Under the pieces are notes generated by a model. It was not told the origin of the DNA, made no database searches, and saw only the letters and a program-made list of their open reading frames with translations. 64,000 bases of DNA, taken from Blepharisma stoltei (Eukaryota > Ciliophora > Heterotrichea > Heterotrichida > Blepharismidae). The position numbers and the translations under genes were made by a program. Positions within the stretch are counted from its first letter, which is position 1; every line of letters starts with the position of its first letter. Positions 50,800 through 60,559 of the stretch are shown one piece after another. The stretch spans positions 1 through 64,000 of the forward strand of contig CAJZBQ010000056.1 of NCBI GenBank assembly GCA_914767885.1, written 5' to 3'.

Positions 50800-51149
50800 C
50801 TCCCCCCCCCTCCGTGAGTGAACAAAAAAATTTTGTTCACTCACGGAGGGGGTTTAATTTTTTTTTAAAAAAATTTATATATAAATTTTATAAAAAATAT
50901 TTTTTCTCAAAATCCTAATTCGCAAAAATTGGAAAGCAAATATTAATTTAATTTATAAAATTTATGTTTTAAAAAGCAATTCATTTAAAATTAAATAGAA
51001 TTAGCTCTAGATTTCATTATACTAATTATCATTTATATATCAAAAAAAAATTTCTATTAAAAAAATTTTTGTTCTCTCACGGAGGGTGGGTTTTTGGGCA
51101 AAAAATACGGATTTTTCTAATGGTTTTGTTCACTCACGGAGGGGGGGAG
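50800..51149. mobile_element. MITE family A, copy 6 (full length, 350 bp)
   Basis: CTCCCCCCCCCTCCGTGAGT...ACTCACGGAGGGGGGGAG with TTA on each side. Hairpin copy within the left end (to 50852), AT-rich centre, tandem internal copy at the right (51071-51090). Unit 2 has the empty site aaaatatTTAgaataaaaattgc at 53189-53191. Confidence 0.93.
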
Positions 51150-51312
51150 TTAGAATAAAAATTGCACAATTATATGACCTTATCTTGCACGCTTTAAATT
51201 TTTATATACATGCCAATTATATTATAGCAAATGGCTCCAATATTCTAAAATATCGAACAAGTTCTTATAGTATCTTTATTATTTAAGAAAAAAAGGAAAG
51301 ATGCATTTAAAA

Positions 51313-52284
51313 TTATTGAAGTTTGCATTCGGGATTCGGTTTTTGTTTATGGCAAAATTCGCAAGTACTTGCATGTTCAGTTACACTTTTGCAATACATG
51401 CAAACCTTACAATCGCACCATTTTGTTAACAATTGATTTTTATCATATACCGTTAAGCATCTTCTGCAAGGCCTTGCATTCTGAATATACATATTGAATC
51501 TTAGACTAAGGTTTTCCTTTTCTTTATATAATTCATCATAAGTTCTTTGTGATTTTTTATTGGCAATCTCGTATGATTCTATTTTCTTTGTCTGCTCAAA
51601 TTCTTGATTTTTAGCTTCCCCGTATAATTGTTTTAGTTCCTCGTATTCTTTGAGAGTTTTTTGTAGCAAATTGTCCATGCTTTCTTTGGTATCTAGTAAT
51701 TTAAGTTCTATTGTTTTATTTTTTTTTAAACTTTCTTCTAATTTTATTAGCTTTGCTCAGCCATTTTTTTTGTAGATTTCTGAGATTATTTCTTCACATT
51801 TAATATTTAAAAATTCACTTTTCAGATTTGCTTTAGCATAATCAACAGCTTCTGTAGAAGGCAGCTTTAAATACTCTAAGGTTGTGGTTATGATATTATT
51901 TTCTAAAGACTGTATAGTTTGACTGATATCATCTTTAAATGCTGCAATTTCTTTATTTATCTTGCCTATGTATTCTTGTAAATTATTGTTTAGCATGCAT
52001 ATTCCAGAAAGAACCTCTCTAATTACGCTTTTCTTTAAATTATTGAGATCTTCCACCTTGCTTTTCAAATAAAGCAAAACATCAATTTTGGCTTGGCGAT
52101 AAGGATCATAAAATAATTTTTCAAAGTTATGATTACCTTGGGAACTAGCTAAATGTTTGCCTAAATGCTCAGCGCAAAACATCAGTGCTGGGGTTATGCA
52201 AAGGCACTTAGCTTCGACATTTCCCTGACATCCTTCAAAGCTGCATAAGAATTCACTCATATTTTTATTAATCTGCAATTTCAT
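51313..52284 (-). CDS. Zinc-finger/coiled-coil protein, paralogue 1
   Basis: 323 residues, UGA Trp at KKNGWAKL. N-terminal B-box-like zinc site: FLCSFEGCQGNVEAKCLC...CAEHLGKHL. Long helical/coiled-coil middle (about residues 70-260, heptad-like LKEYEELKQLYGEAKNQEFE). C-terminal second zinc-binding cluster, C-R-R-C...WCDCKVCMYCKS...CEFCHK, RING/treble-clef-like. The tripartite layout recalls TRIM proteins, though the order (zinc - coil - zinc) differs. Start taken at MKLQINKNMSEF (52284); Met at 52260 is possible. Tandem paralogue 2 lies at 53383-54441. Confidence 0.85.
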
Positions 52285-52790
52285 CAAAATTTTATCAACA
52301 CGAATAATGTTTAAGTTCGTATAAAGAAAATATATAATTATCAATTTATAATATTTTTCAAATTATGTTAGACGCGAAATAAATAATCATTAATTATGTC
52401 AATAATCCTATCAAAAGACTTTTTCCATTGCATACGCTGCATTTTCTATTATGTTCACTATGAAGTATTCTAATCTCAAAATGAGAGTTTACACAATTAA
52501 AAAGTTACAATCAATCTTAATCTCCCTTTGCATAAAGAACATATACAAATACTGTGTTTCTCAGTGATACATTAGAAAACCCAAAAGAATTTTGCTTAGA
52601 AATTACAGAGTTATGCCAAGTATGAATGAGATAATCCTGCTGGGTAAGAAAAGGATCTTTAGAGAGATTGGTGATTCTGATGATTTCTATAATTTGGTTA
52701 TCTTAGCTTAGGTCATTATTTTATATATATATATATCACACTTCCATGATATATTTCCAATTTCATCCAGATCAGATTATGTGGTCAAGC

Positions 52791-54950
52791 ATGGGTTCTT
52801 ACTAATTTCAGCTCTAGTAAACTTACTTTGGATATTGAGCATAATAATTTACCTATAGGCTACCTGCATCTTAGCTGTGGTTTATTTCTTTATATAATAA
52901 ACTATTTTTATTTGCCTTTTAGAACGCTAAATTTGAATACAAAACAACAGCTAATTATATTTTAAATCATTTTTGCAACTGAATGATGTGCATAAAAATA
53001 TACGATATATAATCATTAATTAATTCTATCTCAACTATTGTTTTTATTAAATAAGAAGGAGCGTTATATTACCGAATCTTTAATATTTTTCTAAATCTTA
53101 AATTGGCTCATTCTGTTTCATGAGTTTCCTGCCAAACTCAACTCATATTGCCTTTTCAAGCAGAGAGTAAAATATTATTATAAAATATTTAGAATAAAAA
53201 TTGCAAAATTATATGGCCTTATCTTGCACGCTTTAAATTTTTATATATATGCCAATTATATTATATCAAATGACTCCAATATTCTAAAATTTCGAACAAG
53301 TTCTTATAGTATCTTTATTATTTAAGAAAAAAAGGAAAGATGTATTTAAAATTATTGAGAGTTGCGCTGATTCTTACTGCGTTTAAATGTATGATGGGCT
53401 TCGGGCACGTTGCATTTTTTTATTTTTATGGCAAAACTGGCAAATATTCTCATGCATATTATTTATATATTTGCAATCCCTGCAAAACCTGCAACCGCAC
53501 CATTTTGCTGACATTTCTTTTATATCAAACTTCCTTTTGCACTTAGCGCAAGCCATACCATAATTCTCTAGAAACTTATTACATCTTAGACCAAGGTCTT
53601 CATTTTCTTTAGATAATTCATCATAAGCGTTTTGTAATACTATATTGGCAATCTCATATGATTCTATTTTCTTTTTATTCTCAATTTCTTGGTTTTTAGC
53701 TTCCTCGTAAATTTGTATTAGTTCCTCATATTCTTTGAGACTATTTTGCAACAAAAATTCTTGATTTTTAGATTCCTCGTATAATTGTTTTAGTTCCTGA
53801 TATTCTTGGTGACTTTCTTGTAACAAAATATACATGCTTTTTTTGGTATCTAGTAATTCAAGTTCTATAGTTTTATTTTTGTCTAAACTTTCTTCTAATT
53901 CTGCTAGCTTTGCTCAGCCATTTTTTTTGTAGATTTCTGAGATTATTTCTTCACATTTAATATTTAAAAATTCACTTTGCAGATTTGCTTTAGCATAATC
54001 AACAGCTTCTATAGAAGGCAACTTTAAATACTCTAAGTTTGTGGTTATCATATTATTTTCTAAAGATTGCATAATTTTATTCATATAATCTTCAAATGCT
54101 GAAATTTCTTTATATATCTTGCCTATATTTTCTTGTAAATTATTATTTAGCATGCATATTTCAGAAAATGCCTCTCTAATTACGCTTTCTATTAAATTAT
54201 TGAGATCTTCCACCTTGCTTTTCATATAAAGCAAAACATCAATTTTGGCTTGGCGATAAGGATCATAAAATAATTTTTCAAAGTTATGATTACCTTTGGA
54301 ATTAACTAAATGTTTGCCAAAATGCTCAGCGCAAAGCATTAGTGCTGGGGTTTTGCAAAGACACTTAGCTTCGACATTCCCCTGACATCCTTCAAAGCTG
54401 CATAAGAAATAACTCATATTTTTATTAATCTGAAATGTCATCAAAATTTTATCAACAGGGATGATTATATTTAAGTTCGTTAAAGAAAATATATAATTAT
54501 TAATTTATAAAATGCCATCCACGAAATAATAATCATTAATTATGTCAATAACCCTCTAAAAAGACGTTCCCCATTGCATACACTGCATTTTCTATAATGT
54601 TCACTATGAAGTTTTCTAATCTGAAAATGAGCAGTTCACACAGTAAAAATTCACAATCATTCTAATTGACTTCATTAATCTTCCTTTGCATAAAGAACAT
54701 GTAAAAATACCGTGTATCTCAGTCAGACATTAGAAATCCCAAAACAATTATGCTTAAAAAATGTTGCCTGAGCTATACCAGGTATGAATGAGATAATCCT
54801 GCTGGGTAAGAAAATGATCTTTAGAAAGATTGGTAAATCTAATGATTTCTATAATTTGGTTATCTTAGCTTAGGTCATTCTTTTCTTTATATATATCACA
54901 CCCCACAACAGATTTCCAATTTCATCCAGATTCCGATTATGGAATATTGC
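52791..54950. repeat. Segmental tandem duplication, unit 2
   Basis: Matches unit 1 over the gene and both flanks, up to about tttccaatttcatccaga (54915). Lacks the MITE and the 326-bp insertion. Confidence 0.88.
53383..54441 (-). CDS. Zinc-finger/coiled-coil protein, paralogue 2
   Basis: 352 residues. Same architecture as paralogue 1: FLCSFEGCQGNVEAKCLCKT...CAEHFGKHL, coiled coil with one extra repeat of the motif EYEELIQIYEEAKNQE, and C-terminal CAKCKRKFDIKEMSAKWCGC...CRDCKY...CQFCHK. All zinc ligands are conserved in both copies, suggesting both are functional. UGA Trp at the same place (KKNGWAKL). Function unknown. Confidence 0.85.
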
Positions 54951-55846
54951 GTGAAGAGTTAATTAAATAATTTCCACAAATGATCAGTACAGGATAATAA
55001 CTCTGTATTCTTGCAAAGGCATAGATGCGTTCTTTCAGCTTGCATCCTTTTATATTTCACATGAGTATACTTAATTTTTGATTTATTTATTATATATTTA
55101 GATAGAAATAAGGCAGTAAATTGCTTTTCTAATTTATAATTGCAGAATATGCCTTATATGATAATTTTTGACCAAATACCCCACCCTCCGTGAGAGACAA
55201 AAATATTTTTGATATATAAGTGATAATTAATATATGAAATCTATAGCTATTTCTATTGCATCATAAGCAGTCTCATTTTGAAACATAAATTTTAAATATT
55301 TTTTATGAATTTTTAAAAAGATTAAGATAGAATTAATATATAAAAAGTATTTAAATAAATTAAGCCCACGAAATAATTTTTTGTTCTTTAATGGAGGGGT
55401 GGAAACATTTACCTCAGCATAGTATAAGCTAGTCTATATTTTACAGAGGCGTTTAATTGGTGTTATTAAAATATATATAGTTAGTTAATTTGCAAAATAT
55501 TAATTTATCGTATTTAATTTAAAATGATTTCTTATAATTAAACACCTGAGAAACGTGCATATAGGGCTCTTTATGAAAAACTATATACTATAATTCTTTT
55601 TAAAATAAAAATTTGGAGTAATAAAAGCAATTTAAGTCAAATTTTAATTCGATAAATATTATTGAGAGCAGCATAAAGATAAATTATTTTCAAAATGTTT
55701 ACTATAAACCATTTTTTTCTTAAGCTTTCCTATATAATTGGTAGTTTAAGAAGGATCAATCTAAAGCAAAACAGAACTATTTTAAAGATATTGCTAAAAT
55801 TATTGAGTGTATATAATGTACTCATTATTTTTATCAATTACGTTAA
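54951..55846. other. Intergenic with decayed MITE
   Basis: AT-rich; holds the decayed family A element below and no convincing gene. Confidence 0.6.
55179..55405. mobile_element. Decayed family A MITE
   Basis: Left ccccaccctccgtgagagac, core tgataattaatatatgaaatct, right ttctttaatggaggggtgg; inverted relative to copy 6. Ends approximate. Confidence 0.55.
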
Positions 55847-56032
55847 TTATTTTATTTCATGGGCATCTGGTAGATACCACCATTCCTTTCCTCTGAATTC
55901 AGTCCAAATTCTTGCTCCAGAAACAGACAAATCATTGAGGAGAGGCTTTACATCTTGTAAATCCTGTGAAGCTTTAACTGAATCGTTTTTAACTTGTCCT
56001 TTAGCTTGGCTGAAGTTATTTTTGCTGTCCAT
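55847..56032 (-). CDS. Small hypothetical protein
   Basis: 61 residues (MDSKNNFSQAKGQVKN...KEWWYLPDAHEIK), ATG to TAA. Charged helix followed by an aromatic, soluble C-terminus (ARIWTEFRGKEWWYL). Codon use looks like the neighbours. No family recognised. It stands alone between AT-rich spacers and is more protein-like than the overlapping + strand frame. Confidence 0.5.
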   Translation of the reverse strand: MDSKNNFSQAKGQVKNDSVKASQDLQDVKPLLNDLSVSGARIWTEFRGKEWWYLPDAHEIK

Positions 56033-56345
56033 TTTAATATCTATAATATCTCAAAAAATGAAGTTAAAAAATCCATGATGAATTATGGCATTTTACCATT
56101 CAATTCTTTATTCAGAGTTTTTTTATTAAATATAATTGCTTAATTTAATAAAAAAATAAATTAAACAGATTTTTATTAAATCAGTGGCTTAAGCAATATA
56201 TTTCTTTTATTTTTTGCGAATTTTTCAACGGTTCTTCAAGTTAACACCTTTTAGACGAGAAAATATAATTGATTTATTCTAAAAACCAGTAGCCCAATAC
56301 TATCACAATTTTAGCGCTTTTTGATTCTTTTTATTTAATTTATAA

Positions 56346-57616
56346 ATGGAACTACAACCTCTTGACTCAATCCCTCAGCGAATTTCTTCATCAGAATACA
56401 AATCTCTTCACACAAATACAGGCTTTCCAGCAATTCTTAACGATAGAATTCTAAAAGCAGCTCATGGTGAAGAGGTTGATAAAATTCCTATTTGGATTAT
56501 GAGACAAGCCGGCCGATATTTAGAAGAATTCCGCAATCTCCGTGTAGAAAATGAATTTTTCAGGATCTGCACAACTCCACGCTTAGCCTGTGAAGTGACA
56601 CTTCTCCCTATAAATCTTCTCCCTCTAGATGCAGCAATAATCTTTTCTGATATATTGGTAATTCCTCAGACCATGGGCATGGAAGTAATCATGGAAAAAG
56701 GAAAAGGCCCAGTTTTTACTCATCCTTTACAGACACCAGAAGATATAAATTTATTGAAAATTCCTGATATTTCTACAGATTATGAGCCTTATTTAGATGC
56801 GATTTTTTTGACTCGGCATTCTTTATAGTAAAATTAAAAAATTTCATTAGAAATTAAATAATTTTTTTTAAAAAAAACATAAAGGCTGTTCTTTATTAGG
56901 AAAAGTTCCATTAATCGGCTTCTGTGGAGGCCCTTTCACATTATTTACTTACATGATAGAAGGTCAAGGATCTACTGTATTTACAAAATCTCGAAGGTGA
57001 ATATACCAATACCCTCAAGAAACCCATAGACTTTTAGACATGCTCACAAACATCCTCTGCGACTTTTTATTAGCTCAAATTTGTAGTGGAGCCCAAATGC
57101 TGCAAATCTTTGAATCACATGCCGGAATTTTAGGCCCAGACGAATTTGAAGAATTTTTGCTATACATTTTTATATGAATTTACTTATAAATATTTTTTAA
57201 TATAAAAAAATTAATTATTAGGAAAAAGCATATCTTATAATAGAAAAATCGCATCATTTTTAAAAGAAAAAGCAAAAATTAACCCAGGCCTAGAAGCTCC
57301 TTTAATAATTTTCTGCAAAGATGCAGGCTATGCATTAGAATCTATATGCCAAACAGAATTTGATATAATTCAAATAGACTGGACAGTTCCAATCCCCAGG
57401 GCAAGAGAGCTTGCAAATCGCTATGGAAAAGTCCTTCAAGGAAATTTAGACCCAGCTGCGTTATACGCCTCAGGCGATTTTATCAGACAAAAAGCTACTA
57501 AGATGGTAGAGACTTTTGGGAAAGAAAAATATATATGCAATTTAGGGCATGGAATTTATCCAGACACAGACCCTGAAAAATTAAGAGTTTATTTAGAAAC
57601 CGTTCATAGCCTCTAA
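56346..57616 (+). CDS. UROD: Uroporphyrinogen decarboxylase
   Basis: Converts uroporphyrinogen III to coproporphyrinogen III (haem pathway; cytosol). 380 residues after removing two IESs, normal for UROD. Diagnostic motifs: [31 protein letters not shown] with the catalytic Asp, [31 protein letters not shown], and [11 protein letters not shown]...[14 protein letters not shown]-type end ([16 protein letters not shown]). UGA Trp at SRRWIYQYP. Converges on IFT74; the stops are 15 bp apart. Confidence 0.96.
56824..56893. other. IES in UROD (70 bp)
   Basis: TA-bounded inside a direct repeat ttcttta. Removal joins IFLTRHSL to [12 protein letters not shown]. Confidence 0.92.
57161..57218. other. IES in UROD (58 bp)
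   Basis: TA-bounded, almost pure AT. Removal joins DEFEEFLL to [13 protein letters not shown]. Confidence 0.92.
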
Positions 57617-57631
57617 TTAATCAATAAAAGA

Positions 57632-59880
57632 TTAGTTATATCTTGATAATAGCGTATTATTGATGTCTTCTAAAATTCTCATACAGTCATTCATAATAGG
57701 GCCATAATTGGTTTCTGCTCCTTTACTTTCAATATAGCTTTTCAGCCCAAAAATAGTTTGCTCATTAATAGTCATTTTGCTTTCAGTTTCTTGCAATTCT
57801 TTATATACCCTTGCCATTTCTAAAATAAAATGGTAATGGAGACCGAAGATTGACAGCGAGACGGACGCCCTATGGATCAGGTAGGACTCGTCTTGATGAA
57901 GGTGAAAATAGTGCCTCTGTCACTTTTTAAAGTAGGCGTTTCGGGTTTGGGGATACCTGCTGAAGAGGGAAGGGTTCTTTTTCCCCCGAAGGTTTTCCCT
58001 GCTTCTAGGCAGTTTTTGCCTCCCACTTAGTCTTTGCTTATCAGGACTAATAGGACATCTGCAAGAAGTGCTCTAACCTAGGGAGGTGGGTTTACACCAG
58101 ATATACAGGCTAGTGGCCTACCCTCTTATAGCCTTATATTTAGCTTTGCCATTTCTATTAATTATTTTCTCATAAGATATCACAAATCATTCAAAAACAG
58201 CATAAAATTTGACATCGCCCATTTGCTGCTTTTTGGTGTCAAGTTTTATAGTTAAAGCTCTCAGCTGTTGGCTTAGGGTGTCTTTTTTATTGACTAAATA
58301 TTCTTTAGTCTTATAAAGCCTGTTTAAGTTTTCTTGTGCTGCAATTCTCATATCTTCTATATTGTTATATTTAGTACGGAGCTCTTCTTGAATTTGGGCT
58401 GTTTTTTCTTGGATCCCTTTAAGCTGCTGTGGGATCCTTTGGTCAAGGTTTTTCACTTTTTCTAAGTCTGCTTGGCGCTCTGCAAGTTGCCGCTTAAGCA
58501 TTTCCATAGTGGCAGCTGCATTAGCGGTCTGGCCTTTTTTGAACGCTAAATCGCTACCCCATTCTTGGACTTGTTGTTGGGTTGGCATGCTTTCTTTTCT
58601 ATCTAAAATCCTTGAAATCTGTTCAAGTATCCTAATTTCTATTGATTTTTCCTTATTTTCCTCCAAATTCCTTAATTCATCCCATTTTTACTATAAATTC
58701 GAAATATTATCCTCCAAGGTCTTTATCATTTCCAGCTCATTTTTTTTGGTTGTCTCAAAGCTCTCAATAAACTGGGTCATTTCCTGGTCTCTCTGATTTA
58801 GAATTTCATACTTCTGTATATGAGAAGTATCACTGCTCGTTTTCAGCTCCTGCTCCATCTCTTCTATTTGTTTTTTATAGTTCGCGATGCCTTTTTCTAC
58901 CTCTTTGGTCCTGCTTTCAATATCTTTTATGACCTGATTATCAGCCTTGACCCTTGCTAGAAGCTTTTCTCTGGCTTCTGGGAATGATAAATTTTGGTCA
59001 TTGGTTTGGACTTCTAAGTCTTCTTTTCTCCTCAGGAGGCTTTCTTTTTGTTCTCTCAGATGGTTGGCTTTTTGTTTCATCACATCAGTTCTCAGCTTGG
59101 CATCAGCCATCACAAGTCTTTGATTTACATTGTCAAGAAGCTGCTTTTTCTGGCCAATTTCGTCTTCTAAATTTTTATTTTCATTTTGCAGTTGGACATA
59201 TTCTTGGCGCTGGTCAGGCTCCAGCTCAGTAAGTCTTTCTTCAGCTTGAGCATTTATGGTCGCTATTTCATGCTCAATTGCAGCGAGTTGGTTTTCCATG
59301 CCTTTTCTTTCTAAAAAGAGAGAATCCAGCATTTCTCGCTGTCGCTGGTTCTGCACCCTCATGAATTCATAATTGCTTAAAACTTCTTCAGCTTGGGCTT
59401 CTCCTCTTTTTTTATCTATATTTTAGGATATTAAATATTATTTTGCTATAAATATTTTGAAATATGATAAATCAAGTTGTTAGAGGATAGTGACAAATTG
59501 TAGTCAGCCAATTCTCCTTCTAAATTCCTGACTTCTTTAATTAGAGCTTCACGTTTTTTCTCAAGGACTTTGAACATATTGGAATCGCGGTTGATTTCTT
59601 CCATTTCGTTAGAGAATTTCTCGATTTCTGTCATCAGCTCTTGGTTTTTCTTGCGAATTTCACCTAAATAGTAAGATTTGTCATAGTAAACACGCCCCGG
59701 CCCTGATTTTTGGGCTTGAATTCCGGTAAGACCGTGATTAGTGATAGGGCGATTGACGACAGTGACGTCAGGGACTGAGGCTCCGCCAGAGGCGTCGCCA
59801 CCTCTCATTCCTGTTGTCCCACGGAAGCCAGTTCCTTGGCGAGATGGCACTCGGTATGCAGTCGGTGCACGTCCAGACAT
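57632..59880 (-). CDS. IFT74: Intraflagellar transport protein 74
   Basis: IFT-B core subunit that pairs with IFT81 to carry tubulin in cilia. About 590 residues, the usual length. N-terminus MSGRAPTAYRVPSRQGTGFRG is basic and Gly/Arg-rich; then VTVVNRPITNHGLTGI, GRVYYDKSYYLGEIRKKNQELMTEI, and LADYNLSLDKKRGEAQAEEV, all typical, followed by continuous coiled coil to NEQTIFGLKSYIESKGAETNYGPIM. Two certain IESs. In-frame UAG-UAA at 58687-58692 is explained if a 21-bp TA-to-TA segment (58673-58693) is removed. Stop TAA near 57632. Confidence 0.93.
57804..58202. other. IES in IFT74 (399 bp)
   Basis: TA-bounded. Removal gives QQMGDVKFYKELQETESKM, continuing the IFT74 coiled coil. GC-richer interior; ccattaccattttattttag near the left end (inverted) recalls repeat E ends, and ctaccctctt is shared with IES 8. 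Confidence 0.83.
58673..58693. other. Candidate 21-bp IES in IFT74
   Basis: Segment from TA to TA containing UAG and UAA in frame. Removal gives LEDNISNLRNLEENKEK in frame. No GT...AG 15-mer fits. Alternative: assembly error. Confidence 0.4.
59417..59487. other. IES in IFT74 (71 bp)
   Basis: TA-bounded; removal gives ADYNLSLDKKRGEAQAEEV, a match to the IFT74 consensus. Confidence 0.92.
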
Positions 59881-60559
59881 GTTTTAAATATATTATACTT
59901 GGCATAATTTGGGAGGGTCTCCACATTTCTGGACATTTTCCCACATGTGGAAGCCAAACCCCAAACGTGGAATTTCCGTATTTTAGTGGCTTATTGGGAT
60001 TTTGGGTTCCACTTGAGGGAAAATGTTAAGATGTGTAGAGACTACATAAAATTATGCTAACGCATAATAGTTGAATTAAGAGAAATAGAGGAAGTTATAG
60101 TTTAAGAAGAGACAAGTGCGGAAAGGAGAAACGGCAGCAAAAGATTTGAAAAATTAAATAGAACTAATTTAAAATAAATATAAAAATTTTGATTAAAAAG
60201 AATAAGGAAAACAGATTTTTCTGAAATTCTTTACGCTATTGATAAGAATAGAGAATCTAAATATAGCCTGGGGACGCTTTTAGCTTATTTTGGCTATGAA
60301 TTGCTACTTATTCCTAATTGAATCTATTTTCTGCTATTTCCAACTTCTTTATTAGCTAGCCAGCTTCTTTCTCAGATCTAAAAGAAGCCCTGAGCTATAG
60401 AGATTTATATATTTTATTTTAAAACAGAAAAATATCAAAAACTATTTATTTTAATTTCTTTAAATTATTAGCTCTTATAGCATACTACAATAAAATATTT
60501 TATTTATTTTTCTACCATTGAACGTAAAATTGAACGGTTTATTCATATAATTAATTGAG
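59881..60559. other. Intergenic, AT-rich
   Basis: Divergent promoters of IFT74 and the TKL kinase. Near IFT74 a ccacatgtgg palindrome (59940-59949) and related ccacatttctgg/ccaaacgtgg elements occur, possible regulatory repeats; the rest is featureless. Confidence 0.5.

Larger units (their letters stand above)
50068..52790. repeat. Segmental tandem duplication, unit 1
   Basis: Starts atgggttcttactaatttc and is followed directly by unit 2, which starts with the same sequence at 52791. Contains one gene (51313-52284), a family A MITE and a 326-bp insertion absent from unit 2. Confidence 0.9.

Noticed and set aside
55695-56078. + strand ORF of 127 codons
   Set aside because: Low-complexity, Ile/Leu/Asn-rich translation of AT-rich DNA; the antisense 61-codon frame is more protein-like.
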